Notes under the pieces: generated by a model
Seen by the model: only the letters and a program-made list of their open reading frames with translations
The model's database searches: none
What the model was told of the DNA's origin: nothing
Shown: piece by piece, positions 8,638 to 17,403 of the stretch
How positions within the stretch are numbered: position 1 is the first letter of the stretch
How the letters are laid out: every line of letters begins with the position of its first letter
From: JAKSSE01 sp045597645
GTDB taxonomy: Bacteria > Bacillota > Clostridia > Lachnospirales > Lachnospiraceae
DNA length: 64,000 nucleotides
Assembly: GCA_045597645.1 (NCBI GenBank)
Contig: JAZLKM010000048.1
Location: 1-64,000 of the forward strand
Reading direction: 5' to 3'
Translations under genes and position numbers: made by a program

Positions 8638-9291
8638 ATGAACGAGAAAAAATTTAAGCTAGAGTGTTTTGCAAGACCACCAAGATTTGTTGCAAGACTA
8701 ATCATTACAGCAATAGGTGTAATATGTATGGCATTAGCAATATCCATACTAGTGAGACTTAACCTAGGGACGGATCCTTTTGCTGCTTTTGCATATGGAG
8801 TAATTAACCATATACCTGTAGGCTTAGGGACAGCAGAGGTGTGCATACATCTAATAGGATTTATCTTTGTCATTATATTTGATTCCAGAAAAATAGGTTT
8901 TGGAACGATAATGAACATGGTATGTCTGGGATATTTGATAGAGTTTTTCACATGGATTGAAGATATGATTTTTGCAGAAGGTATTTTTGAAATACCTTAT
9001 GTAAGATTTGGCTTGCTGATACCAGCACTTGTAATATTTGTGTGTGGGTGTTCAGCGTATATGACATCTGATTTGGGTTCATCCCCATATGATGCAATAC
9101 CGTTCATTATCTCAGCAAAGTTTTTGCCCAAAGTACCATTTAAGATAATACGAATAACGTTCGATTTGATTTTTACAGTTTCAGCGTTTCTTTTAGGAGG
9201 GGAAGCAGGTGTAATTACCATACTAATGGTTATTTTCCTAGGACCTGTTATTGACATCTTTAAAAAGTGGTTTGACAAAATTTTAGTATAG
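8638..9291 (+). CDS. YczE/YitT-like integral membrane protein
   Basis: The 217-residue protein has about five to six transmembrane helices and two copies of the LGTDP/LGSSPYDA motif: RLNLGTDPFAAFAYG near residue 40 and SDLGSSPYDAIPF near 145, the hallmark of the YczE/YyaS/YitT family. The function of the family is not settled. ATG 8638 is chosen over an upstream in-frame TTG inside the preceding gene; no strong ribosome site is seen, so translational coupling to the previous gene is likely. A terminator follows directly. Confidence 0.8.
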   Translation: MNEKKFKLECFARPPRFVARLIITAIGVICMALAISILVRLNLGTDPFAAFAYGVINHIPVGLGTAEVCIHLIGFIFVIIFDSRKIGFGTIMNMVCLGYLIEFFTWIEDMIFAEGIFEIPYVRFGLLIPALVIFVCGCSAYMTSDLGSSPYDAIPFIISAKFLPKVPFKIIRITFDLIFTVSAFLLGGEAGVITILMVIFLGPVIDIFKKWFDKILV

Positions 9292-9296
9292 TAAGA

Positions 9297-9329
9297 ATGA
9301 AGAGCTTAAATAGCTCTTCATTTTTTTTT
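9297..9329 (+). terminator. rho-independent terminator
   Basis: ATGAAGAGCT and AGCTCTTCAT form a 10-bp stem around TAAAT, followed by nine T residues. It separates the YczE-like gene from the DUF6240 gene. Confidence 0.93.
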
Positions 9330-9378
9330 GTTTTGACCGAAATAGATTACAGATATGTTAACTGCATGGAGGGATAAT

Positions 9379-12300
9379 ATGCGGATTGAAAATATAGCAG
9401 CTCAATTAGTATCACCGGAACAAGCTGGCATACAAACAGGTATGCTTGCTGGATTTCCTGTGGAAAATACTAGTTCAAAAGAGGATGAAACCAAGATTTT
9501 GAAGTCAGTGCAGGCAGGAAATGCAGGATATAATAAGAGTGATTTTCAAGGGGCGTCATCGCAAGAAGATATAGCTTTAGCATTACAGAAGGAGATAAAT
9601 CAAGAGAATGTAAAAGATGAAATGATTGCGTTAGGAGACCAGCTTGATAGTGACTCAAAGGATGAAGTTGAAAAGCTAGGATTTTCTCTCGAAGCTGTTG
9701 AAGCGCGTCAGATTAACACTGTAACTGACAAAATAATGATGCAGCTTGCAATGGCAGGAGTGGATATCTCTGCATTTGGAGCAGATTTATCTGACATACA
9801 GATTAATAGTATTGCAGGAAATAATCAGGCAGCCGCAGCTGTTCGACAGGCGCTAGAGCTAGCATCAGAAGAAGGTAGTATAGGAGATAGTGGGCTAGAA
9901 TATTTACTAAAAAATAACATGGAGCCTACGATAGATAACTTCTACAAAGCAAAATATAGCGGAGGAGTTTCCAACGAAATAATTGGTGTCAATGACACCG
10001 AGTATGAGAAATTGAAAGCTGAAATAGGAAGAATTCTCGCAAAAGCAGGACAAGAAGTAAACGAAACAACTCTTGGAGATGGAAAGTGGCTACTTGAAAG
10101 AGGAATAGAAATTACACCAGAGAATCTTACTATGAAGATTCAGATGGACAATGGCGAAATATTCCAATCAGAAAAAGAGATTATTGATTCTGTAGTGAGA
10201 TCAATTTCAGAAGGAAAAGATCCTGCAGCGGCATATATGTTGCCGGGATATTCCGCAATAGAGAGGGCGCAAAGTGTCGAAGAAGTGCTGGAATCGGCGA
10301 ATGAGAACGTAGTAGCTACAGTGCTTGAGAATGGCGAGTCACTTACAATTCAAAACCTAAAGACTGCAGAAAAGAACATGTCCCAAGACACAAATGATGG
10401 ACAGAGAAAGCAGGAGTGGCCTGAGCTTGTTACAGCCATGCGTAAGCTAGAGGAAGCAAGACTTACGATGACAATACAGGCAAATTATAGTCTCATAAAA
10501 AGAGGAATTACTATTGAGACGGCACCGATAGAGGAAGTGGTAGAAGCTTTAAAAGCAAAAGAAAAATCGGCCTACGATAGTATGCTAGGAGTAGACGGAG
10601 AAGCAGCATCTGTTGAAAGTATAGAAGTGTTTGAGAAGACAGTACAGGTTGTATCTGATATTAAGCAGATTCCGGCAGCAACTTTGGGCCTGACAGATCT
10701 TCATATAAATACTGCAGAAGAGATTCGAAATTTAGGATGGAACCTAAAAGATAGATTTGACAGAGCAAATCAAACCTATGATGTTATGGGTACTTCGCCT
10801 AGATATGATATGGGAGACTCCATAAAAAAGGCGTTTGCCAATGTTGATCATATTTTAGAGGATTTGAATATTAAAGTTACACCAGAAAACGAACGCGCCG
10901 TCCGCATACTAGGATACAACAGTATGGATATAACGGTAGAAACGGTAACCTCTGTAAGGAGTGCAGATGAAGAAATGCAAAGAGCATTTAAGGCACTTAC
11001 TCCGGCTGTAGTTGCACAGATGGTAAAGGATGGAATTAATCCGCTAGATATGTCCATGTCAGAGCTTACAAAAACTGCCGAAGGTATTCGCGATACTTAT
11101 GGGCTTATAGGTAGCGAAGAGGAGAGATTTTCCAAGTTTTTAGTTAAGCTAGAAGACAATAAGCAGATATCCCAGGAAGAAAGGGATGCCTATATGGGTA
11201 TATATAGACTTATTGCTAGGGTAGAGCGAGGAGATGATGCGGCACTGGGCTCGCTGATTGACCAAGGTAGAGAAGTTACCATGCGAAATCTTATGATGGC
11301 TGCAAGGACATCAAAAAAGATAGGCTCGGATGTAAGGGTAGATGATAAATTTGGGGCGCTTAGTGAAGTTAAACGCTCTGAAATGACCATCACAGAACAA
11401 ATAGATACAAATCTTGTTATTAGTCAGCTCAAATTGGCGGCACAAAGTATCAGTCCGGAGAGTTTACATAAGATATCAGAGAAAGCGGATTTGTTGGATC
11501 TCACGCCAGAAGAGCTTCTAAGCGGACTTGAATTAACTCAGTCATTGGAAGAGGTTAAGGAGGAGACGGAGAGATATAATGACAGTGTTATAGAAGAATA
11601 TAGTAATTCAGTTGCATCGGAAGATGAAATATATAGTATATTACAACACCTTGAGATGCCTACGACAGCAGAATCTATAAATGTTGTGTCATATATTTTG
11701 CAAAACAGAGGGCAGATGATGAAGAATCTGCTATCTGATGAAGAGCGAGAAGAAAAACCTGACATTCAAGCACTCAAAGATAAAGTGTGGGAGAAGTTAG
11801 GCGAGGATGTAAAGACTCCTCAGCAGTTGGCTGAAGCGCAAGAAGCATTGGCGGAGGCAGCAGAACACGCAATGGATGGCGTGATAGTGGAAGAGGAAGT
11901 ACGAGCTGTTGACGTCAAGGGAATGAAACTTGTAAAGACCGCAGCAATGGCTATGAAGAGCATGGCACAAAAGCAGCAGACCTATCATCTTCCTATTATG
12001 ATAGGTGATGAAATGGGTGACGTTTCATTAAAGATTGTCAGCGGTGAAAAGAAGACAGGGTTAATAGATTTGCTATTTTCTTTTGAAAAGACTGGGGATG
12101 TATCCGCACACCTTGAGTGGAAAGAGGATGGGATACGAGGTGAAATATCAGCGAGAGAGCTGGCAGTAGGTAGTGCTATAAATGAAGCTCTAGATTCCTT
12201 TGTAGATGAGTTAATTGCTTCACAAGGAGTAAATGTAGATATTTCAGCATCAGATCAGACAATGAGGGCTAGTCAGATTTATTTGGATGAGCCATCATCT

Positions 12301-12387
12301 GCAGATGCAACTGTACAGACAGAGGATTTATTTAAAGTGGCAAATTCTTTGCTTAAATTCATTAAAGGAATAGCAGAGGCTGTGTAA
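9379..12387 (+). CDS. DUF6240-type protein with FliK-like C-terminus
   Basis: This 1002-residue protein starts at ATG 9379 (GGAGGG at 9368-9373). It is soluble and mostly helical, with several diverged repeats of about 70-90 residues that share a pattern of a [VI]-T-x-[EN]-N or IT-[IV]-E-[TN] helix cap, e.g. ITPENLTMKIQ, VTPENERAVRIL, DITVETVTSV and VTMRNLMMAAR. The last 140 residues resemble the FliK/Flg_hook domain: YHLPIMIGDE, VSAHLEWKEDG and a helix before GVNVDIS. A hook-length or export-related role is inferred from this similarity and from the flagellin gene behind it. The DUF6240 assignment is from memory. Confidence 0.65.
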   Translation: MRIENIAAQLVSPEQAGIQTGMLAGFPVENTSSKEDETKILKSVQAGNAGYNKSDFQGASSQEDIALALQKEINQENVKDEMIALGDQLDSDSKDEVEKLGFSLEAVEARQINTVTDKIMMQLAMAGVDISAFGADLSDIQINSIAGNNQAAAAVRQALELASEEGSIGDSGLEYLLKNNMEPTIDNFYKAKYSGGVSNEIIGVNDTEYEKLKAEIGRILAKAGQEVNETTLGDGKWLLERGIEITPENLTMKIQMDNGEIFQSEKEIIDSVVRSISEGKDPAAAYMLPGYSAIERAQSVEEVLESANENVVATVLENGESLTIQNLKTAEKNMSQDTNDGQRKQEWPELVTAMRKLEEARLTMTIQANYSLIKRGITIETAPIEEVVEALKAKEKSAYDSMLGVDGEAASVESIEVFEKTVQVVSDIKQIPAATLGLTDLHINTAEEIRNLGWNLKDRFDRANQTYDVMGTSPRYDMGDSIKKAFANVDHILEDLNIKVTPENERAVRILGYNSMDITVETVTSVRSADEEMQRAFKALTPAVVAQMVKDGINPLDMSMSELTKTAEGIRDTYGLIGSEEERFSKFLVKLEDNKQISQEERDAYMGIYRLIARVERGDDAALGSLIDQGREVTMRNLMMAARTSKKIGSDVRVDDKFGALSEVKRSEMTITEQIDTNLVISQLKLAAQSISPESLHKISEKADLLDLTPEELLSGLELTQSLEEVKEETERYNDSVIEEYSNSVASEDEIYSILQHLEMPTTAESINVVSYILQNRGQMMKNLLSDEEREEKPDIQALKDKVWEKLGEDVKTPQQLAEAQEALAEAAEHAMDGVIVEEEVRAVDVKGMKLVKTAAMAMKSMAQKQQTYHLPIMIGDEMGDVSLKIVSGEKKTGLIDLLFSFEKTGDVSAHLEWKEDGIRGEISARELAVGSAINEALDSFVDELIASQGVNVDISASDQTMRASQIYLDEPSSADATVQTEDLFKVANSLLKFIKGIAEAV

Positions 12388-12403
12388 ATTTTATGTCTTG
12401 CGG

Positions 12404-12430
12404 TAACGAATTTAAGAAACGGACCGATAT
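12404..12430 (+). promoter_or_regulatory. sigma-28 promoter of the large flagellin
   Basis: TAAC, 15 nt, then ACCGATAT matches the Gram-positive sigma-D/sigma-28 consensus TAAA-N15-GCCGATAT, about 95 nt before the flagellin start. The leader contains several GGA triplets, possible CsrA contacts. Confidence 0.82.
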
Positions 12431-12525
12431 ATATAATAACTGGAAAAGAAAGAGCGACAAGGATGTTGCGAGAGTTTTTGCACGGAAGCAGTTATAAGGC
12501 ATTTTAATGTCAAGAGAGGTGCATT

Positions 12526-13962
12526 ATGAAAATAAATCACAATATTGTCGCATCAGTAACTAACAATCAGCTTCTTCGCACAGAAAATAGTCTATCTGCA
12601 TCTATGGAGAAGCTTTCTTCTGGACTTCAGATAAATCATGCAAAGGACAATCCAGCAGGGCTGGCCATTTCAAATAAGATGATGGCTCAGATTGATGGTT
12701 TAGATCAGGCTAATCAGAATGCTGCGGACGGTCAGAGCGTAATACAAATTGCTGATGGAGCTCTTAACGAAGTGACAGAGATGCTTCAACGAATGAGAGA
12801 GCTGGCAGTACAAGCAGCAAGTGACACAAACACTGCTTCAGATAAGGATGCTATTCAGGCAGAAATAGCTCAGTTAAAGAGCGAAATAGATAGAGTGTCT
12901 ACTGACACAGAATTTAACACAATGACTTTGCTGGATGGTAGACAAAGCAAGAGAATATATGCGAATTCCGTATCAGTTACCATTGATGGAAAGACAAAAA
13001 ATGTACCAGCTGCAAGTAGAGTAAATGCAAGCTCTTATGTAGATACTGGTGTATACAATTTAAAGGTAACACAGGCAGCCACACAGGCAGAGATAACAAC
13101 AGGTACAACGTTTACTGCCGATGCATCAAAGGTGGGCGTATCTGGAAAAGTAAGCATCAATGGCTATGAAGTAGATATTGATGAAAATGATACAATGGAA
13201 GTGGTCTATGGAAAACTGCAGCACGGAGCAGAGAAAGGTGAATGTACAATAAGTGATCCAGGGGCACCACTGAAATTTACAGCAAAAAAGTATGGCGTTC
13301 ATTCAGAATTGAAGATAGATATTAGTGATAGTGCCCTTCAGGCGAAGCTTGGTTTTGCTGCATCAGAGAATACTGCGGCACCCGCTCTTGATCCTATAGT
13401 ATCTCTTACTACTAATGACGTATCAGGAAGCATACAAAACTTTGATGTTCAAGCGACTGCAAAATATGATGGAAACCGAGTTAGCATAATGAGCGATGGC
13501 GGGTTCTCTATGGATTTCCTTCTGGCAGCAGGCTATACAGGTGATGTCAATTTAGACGTAACAGATATTGGAAGTATGACACTTCAGATAGGCGCAAATG
13601 AGCATCAAGTGATTGATGTGGAGATCCCAGAAATAAGTTGTAAGAGTCTTTATCTTGATGATTTAGACATAACTACCGTCACAGGAGCGGCAAGAGGAAT
13701 AGCAGCTATAGATGAAGCGCTTACTAAAGTGAGTCTTTCTAGAGCAAATCTGGGTGCGTATGAAAATCGATTGGATTATACAACAACGAATCTGTCTGTA
13801 AATGTAGAGAACATGACCAGTGCATACTCTCGAATTATGGACGTAGACATGGCCAAGGAAATGGTAACATACACTGAGCAGAATGTACTTGACCAGGCAG
13901 GCGTATCTATTCTCTCTCAAGCGAATGATCTGCCTCAGACCATCTTGCAATTGCTTCAGTAG
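12526..13962 (+). CDS. large flagellin with central insertion
   Basis: The 478-residue flagellin has intact N-terminal (residues about 1-145; LSSGLQINHAKDNPAGLAIS) and C-terminal D0/D1 coiled coils (about 385-478; ending in ILQLLQ). A central insertion of about 200 residues replaces the short linker of the two 272-residue flagellins at 53563 and 54574 and would form surface D2/D3 domains, including a flagellin-hook IN-like segment around residue 200. The normally conserved NRAADDAAGL is NHAKDNPAGL here, so it is a distinct lineage. It lies under a sigma-28 promoter and is followed 12 nt later by a FliS-like chaperone gene. Confidence 0.93.
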   Translation: MKINHNIVASVTNNQLLRTENSLSASMEKLSSGLQINHAKDNPAGLAISNKMMAQIDGLDQANQNAADGQSVIQIADGALNEVTEMLQRMRELAVQAASDTNTASDKDAIQAEIAQLKSEIDRVSTDTEFNTMTLLDGRQSKRIYANSVSVTIDGKTKNVPAASRVNASSYVDTGVYNLKVTQAATQAEITTGTTFTADASKVGVSGKVSINGYEVDIDENDTMEVVYGKLQHGAEKGECTISDPGAPLKFTAKKYGVHSELKIDISDSALQAKLGFAASENTAAPALDPIVSLTTNDVSGSIQNFDVQATAKYDGNRVSIMSDGGFSMDFLLAAGYTGDVNLDVTDIGSMTLQIGANEHQVIDVEIPEISCKSLYLDDLDITTVTGAARGIAAIDEALTKVSLSRANLGAYENRLDYTTTNLSVNVENMTSAYSRIMDVDMAKEMVTYTEQNVLDQAGVSILSQANDLPQTILQLLQ

Positions 13963-13974
13963 TGAGGTGACTGT

Positions 13975-14451
13975 ATGAGACAGGAAGAGATACAGCAGTT
14001 CACATATAGAATAAGTAATGCAAACCGCAGTGAGTTGGTAGTAGTAACATACGATATATTACTAAGGTATTTGCAAGAAGCAAGTGTAGCGCTGGAAAAA
14101 AATGAGCTCTCAGAATTAAAAGAGAATATAGCAAAAGCAGGAGCAGTATTTGAAAGATTAAAGAGTACTTTGGATTTTAAGTTCGAATTGTCGATGAGAC
14201 TCTATGAGATATATCAGTTTTGTGAGACAATCTGCTATAAAGCGATTCCTTGTAAGGATAAGCAGCTAATAGACGATGCAATAGAGCTTATGAGTAGGCT
14301 GCGAGAATCATTTTACCAAGTGGCAAAAGATGATGATTCACCAGTGCTTATGAAAAATAGTCAGCAGATTACTGCAGGAATGACTTATGGAAAAGGCAGC
14401 CTGACAGAGAGCTACTCTGCAGCAGATACAAACAGAGGATTTTGGGCATAG
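13975..14451 (+). CDS. FliS-like flagellin chaperone
   Basis: The 158-residue protein keeps the FliS four-helix pattern: an N-terminal QFTYRISNANRSELVVVTYDI segment, a helix resembling YLQEASVALEKNEL, LKSTLDFKFELS matching FliS LRxTLNFE, and an AIELMSRLRESF helix matching the C-terminal LRDTW region. It is more diverged than the FliS at 52496 and has an extra tail with MTYGKGSLTES. Because it follows the large flagellin directly, it is probably that protein's dedicated export chaperone. Confidence 0.75.
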   Translation: MRQEEIQQFTYRISNANRSELVVVTYDILLRYLQEASVALEKNELSELKENIAKAGAVFERLKSTLDFKFELSMRLYEIYQFCETICYKAIPCKDKQLIDDAIELMSRLRESFYQVAKDDDSPVLMKNSQQITAGMTYGKGSLTESYSAADTNRGFWA

Positions 14452-14472
14452 AAATATAGAGGTTATTTTGTG

Positions 14473-14504
14473 GACTTCGCCGTTTACGGCGAGGTCTTTT
14501 TTTT
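14473..14504 (+). terminator. rho-independent terminator after the flagellin-chaperone pair
   Basis: GACTTCGCCG and CGGCGAGGTC form a 10-bp stem with one G-U pair around TTTA, followed by eight T residues. Confidence 0.95.
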
Positions 14505-14623
14505 ATACATTAAGCAACATCAAATATGGATTGTAGGTTGTGCACAAAAGCTGTCAGCAAAGATCGGTAATAATCAACAAAATGAAAGGGGTACAAATCT
14601 GGTCTGTTTCGAAAAAATTTATT

Positions 14624-14722
14624 TTTCTATAATGAGTCCCATCAAAAGGTTCTCGGCTGCACTAAGCCAGGCAGGTTCTCCGCCAGGCCGGCAGTATCAT
14701 AGAAAGAGGTGATCATCTCTTT
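14624..14722 (+). promoter_or_regulatory. riboswitch-like leader RNA of the Tad operon
   Basis: This GC-rich island in AT-rich surroundings can fold in two ways. TTTCTAT (14624-14630) pairs with ATAGAAA (14699-14705), enclosing hairpin-forming elements (GGCT/AGCC, a direct repeat GCCAGGC, and CTGC/GCAG). Alternatively AAAGAGGTGA (14703-14712) pairs with TCATCTCTTT ending at 14722, burying the AGAGGTG ribosome site directly before the ATG at 14723. The two helices share bases 14703-14705, so they exclude each other. I could not match it to a known riboswitch class. The remaining 14505-14623 stretch shows nothing I recognise. Confidence 0.45.
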
Positions 14723-15256
14723 ATGAAAATGTTCATAATAACACTCTTGAGCTTGTCAGTGGGATTTGATTTCAGAGATCGAAAAGTCCCAAATGAGGTG
14801 ATCCTGGCAGGCTATCTAGTGGGTGGCATATACCGCATTATAGCTGCGGGTAGTGGTCTAGGAATAATACTGTTCCTACGAGATGCGATGGTACCAGTTG
14901 TACTTCTATATCTCTTATTTATTATAAGAGCTTTAGGTGCAGGTGATATAAAGCTCCTATCTGTCATAGCAGGAATTATCGGCATAGAAGATACATTGTT
15001 AATAGTAGGGTCTTCTTTTGCTGTAGGAGCTGTTGCTTCGGCAGTGAAAATGGCTATACATCGGGAGATTGCTATTGCGATTCGAACTGCCGTCGCATAT
15101 TTAGGAAGAATAATAAAATCAGGGAAAATTGAAAAATATCCTGAAGAACGTAGAGACAGTAAAAATACGATACATTTCACGTTAGCTATAGCAGTAGGAT
15201 ACGTGATAGTACTTGGGAGGGACTGCTTTGAACAGATTAAGACTTGGTATCTGTGA
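14723..15256 (+). CDS. prepilin peptidase, A24 family (TadV/CpaA-like), first copy
   Basis: The 177-residue protein is a multi-pass membrane aspartyl protease. The two catalytic aspartates are expected in SVGFDFRDRKVPN (near residue 17) and in the GxGD motif GAGDIK (near residue 76). It is the short, methylase-less CpaA type. It opens the Tad-like operon and would process the Flp pilin and TadE-like pseudopilins encoded downstream. The ribosome site AGAGGTG lies in a 20-nt near-perfect inverted repeat. The next gene overlaps its 3' end. Confidence 0.88.
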   Translation: MKMFIITLLSLSVGFDFRDRKVPNEVILAGYLVGGIYRIIAAGSGLGIILFLRDAMVPVVLLYLLFIIRALGAGDIKLLSVIAGIIGIEDTLLIVGSSFAVGAVASAVKMAIHREIAIAIRTAVAYLGRIIKSGKIEKYPEERRDSKNTIHFTLAIAVGYVIVLGRDCFEQIKTWYL

Positions 15257-16184
15257 TAAAGACTATAAGTATGCCAGTAAAATGGCGTCATATCTGATAT
15301 CTAATGAAGGAGAAGCTATAGAGCCATATGTTTTTTCCAGCCTGCAGCAGGCGTTGCAGGAGAAAAGCAAAGTGGATTTATGTTTAACATCATATGATGA
15401 AGAAGCCTTTTTTGATGAGATGGAAGGGAAGGCTATTTGTATGGTGGACTGCAAGAGAGAGGACTTTTTGCATCCACAGATTGAGAAGTATAGAAGTATG
15501 TCAAGCATATTGACAGATGTACGACAAATCGTAGCAATGAATCTCGGAGAGAAAGGCACCAAGGAAGCACACGTGCTGGTTGTGTGTTCACCCATATCAC
15601 ATGAATTACAAATTTTGTTTTCCATGTGTTTGTGTAAAGAACTGTCATTGAGTAGAAATACGCTTTATGTAAACCTAAGGGAACTTTCTGGTTTTTACCA
15701 GATCTTTGGTGATGTTACCGGTAAGGACTTTGAAGACTTAGTGACTGCTATACAGAAACCAGAAATCCAGTTAAGAGACTATATAAATCGTCTACAGGAG
15801 GTCGATTTGCTGCTTCCTCCCCGTAGGCCGGAATCTTTCTGGGAAATGGATGAGAGTATGATCACCGAGGTATTGAATCTTTTGCTGGAGAGTGAATATG
15901 AAAATATCGTTATTGATATTGGAAGTTACTTTCCGGGAAGTTATTCGCTCCTCTCACAATCTGATCGAATATTTAGTATAACCAGGGATGGATTTATACA
16001 TAATCGTATATATCAAGAGTGGGAGGAAGCGATGAGCTTTCACTACGGTGAGAAGTTCGTAAAAAAAATAAGAAAGATAAATTTGCCGCTCCAATCTGGC
16101 GGTATAAAAGACAGTGAATTTCTTTTAGATGAGTTGTACAGAGGAAATTTAGGAGATTATGTAAGAGAAATAGCATATGAGTGA
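15228..16184 (+). CDS. TadZ/CpaE-like protein lacking a P-loop
   Basis: TTG at 15228, with GGGAGG at 15215-15220, is the best start; the product has 318 residues. The N-terminus (RLGICDKDYKYASKMASYL) resembles the receiver-like domain of TadZ/CpaE, followed by a MinD/ParA-like domain. Where Walker A (GGxGKT/S) should be, the sequence reads VVCSPISHELQILFS, so ATP binding is doubtful. The strand IVIDIGSYFPGSYSLL corresponds to the Walker B region. TadZ proteins place the pilus machinery at the membrane. Overlaps with both neighbours indicate tight coupling to the tad genes. Confidence 0.72.
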   Translation: MNRLRLGICDKDYKYASKMASYLISNEGEAIEPYVFSSLQQALQEKSKVDLCLTSYDEEAFFDEMEGKAICMVDCKREDFLHPQIEKYRSMSSILTDVRQIVAMNLGEKGTKEAHVLVVCSPISHELQILFSMCLCKELSLSRNTLYVNLRELSGFYQIFGDVTGKDFEDLVTAIQKPEIQLRDYINRLQEVDLLLPPRRPESFWEMDESMITEVLNLLLESEYENIVIDIGSYFPGSYSLLSQSDRIFSITRDGFIHNRIYQEWEEAMSFHYGEKFVKKIRKINLPLQSGGIKDSEFLLDELYRGNLGDYVREIAYE

Positions 16185-17403
16185 AAGCCAAATTGTGGAA
16201 CAGATAAGGCGAGAAGTCTTAACAAAAGTAGATGTGACAAGGGAGGTGGACGACAGAGAAATACAGCAAATCATAGCCAACGAAATCTCTGAAATGAGTA
16301 GGAGAGTGGTGATGACAATTGCTGATCGAAGAAACCTTGAGACCGTTATTTTCAATTCTCTTAGAAAAATGGATGTTCTGCAGGAACTACTTGAGGATGA
16401 TGAAATAACAGAAATCATGATAAATGGCTCAGCTAATATATTTTATGAAAAAATGGGACAGATTTTTAAATCATCAAGATCTTTTTACAGTAATGAGAAA
16501 CTAGAAGATATTATCCAACAAGTGGTTGGAGAGAACAACAAAATAGTGAACGAAGCTGTTCCCATAGTAGATACAAGGCTAAAGGACGGATCTAGAGTAA
16601 ATATTGTGTTACCGCCTATTGCAATAGATGGTGCAGCTATATCAATAAGAAAATTCCCAAAAGATCCATTTACTATAGAGAAACTGATAGATATAGGCTC
16701 CTTGTCAAGCGAAATGGCTGAGTATCTAAATGTTCTTGTAAAAAGTAGATACAACATATTTGTAAGCGGTGGAACGGGTTCGGGAAAAACCACTTTTCTA
16801 AATGTACTGAGCAATTTTATTCCCAAAGATGAGCGAATAATTACTATCGAGGACTCTGCAGAGTTGCAAATAAAAGGGGTGTCAAATCTCGTACGTTTAG
16901 AGACTAGAAATGCGGGGATAGAAGGAAATCTAGAGATTAGTATAAGGGATCTTATAAAATCTGCACTTAGAATGAGACCTGATCGTGTTATCGTCGGGGA
17001 ATGCAGAGGAGCAGAGGCTTTAGATATGTTACAAGCTATGAATACAGGGCACGACGGGAGTTTGTCAACAGGACATGCTAATTCTACTAAAGATATGATA
17101 GCTCGACTGGAGACTATGGTTTTAATGGGAATGAACCTTCCATTAATGGCAATAAGAAGTCAGATAGCAGCAGGAATAGACATCCTGATACATCTTGGAA
17201 GATTGCGAGATAGAAGTCGACGGGTGTTGGAAATAGCTGAAGTTGATGGATTAGATGACGGAGAGGTGGTTCTTAGAACTTTGTGTAAGTTCATTGAAAG
17301 GGGAGAAGAAGGGGGAAAGGTTTACGGAGAATGGGTGTACCAGGAAAAATTGAAGCATACAGAAAAGTTGTTGCACGCCGGGTTAAGTCTCCCGCAGATA
17401 TAG
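16177..17403 (+). CDS. tadA: TadA/CpaF secretion ATPase
   Basis: The 408-residue hexameric ATPase powers Tad pilus assembly. Visible motifs are Walker A SGGTGSGKTT (near residue 200), ITIEDSAEL (Asp box), RMRPDRVIVGECRG (Walker B region) and the His box GSLSTGHANS. An N-terminal helical domain of about 120 residues precedes the core, as in CpaF proteins. Its start overlaps the TadZ-like gene by 8 nt and its end overlaps tadB, as expected of an operon. Confidence 0.96.
   Translation: MSESQIVEQIRREVLTKVDVTREVDDREIQQIIANEISEMSRRVVMTIADRRNLETVIFNSLRKMDVLQELLEDDEITEIMINGSANIFYEKMGQIFKSSRSFYSNEKLEDIIQQVVGENNKIVNEAVPIVDTRLKDGSRVNIVLPPIAIDGAAISIRKFPKDPFTIEKLIDIGSLSSEMAEYLNVLVKSRYNIFVSGGTGSGKTTFLNVLSNFIPKDERIITIEDSAELQIKGVSNLVRLETRNAGIEGNLEISIRDLIKSALRMRPDRVIVGECRGAEALDMLQAMNTGHDGSLSTGHANSTKDMIARLETMVLMGMNLPLMAIRSQIAAGIDILIHLGRLRDRSRRVLEIAEVDGLDDGEVVLRTLCKFIERGEEGGKVYGEWVYQEKLKHTEKLLHAGLSLPQI

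Noticed and set aside
13663..13950. Minus-strand frame inside the large flagellin
   Set aside because: It lies wholly within a clear flagellin gene and has no ribosome site or family resemblance.
12526..13962. Horizontal transfer of the large flagellin
   Set aside because: Sequence differs from the short flagellins, but promoter type, codon use and chaperone pairing look native; no mobile element is near.
14470..14712. 80-codon open frame between the flagellin chaperone and the Tad operon
   Set aside because: It spans the terminator at 14473-14504 and the structured leader, has no ribosome site and no recognisable protein pattern.
14624..14722. Match to c-di-GMP-I, c-di-GMP-II or ZTP riboswitches
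   Set aside because: Individual short stretches resemble these classes, but the conserved core sequences are not present; only the generic switch logic is kept as a finding.
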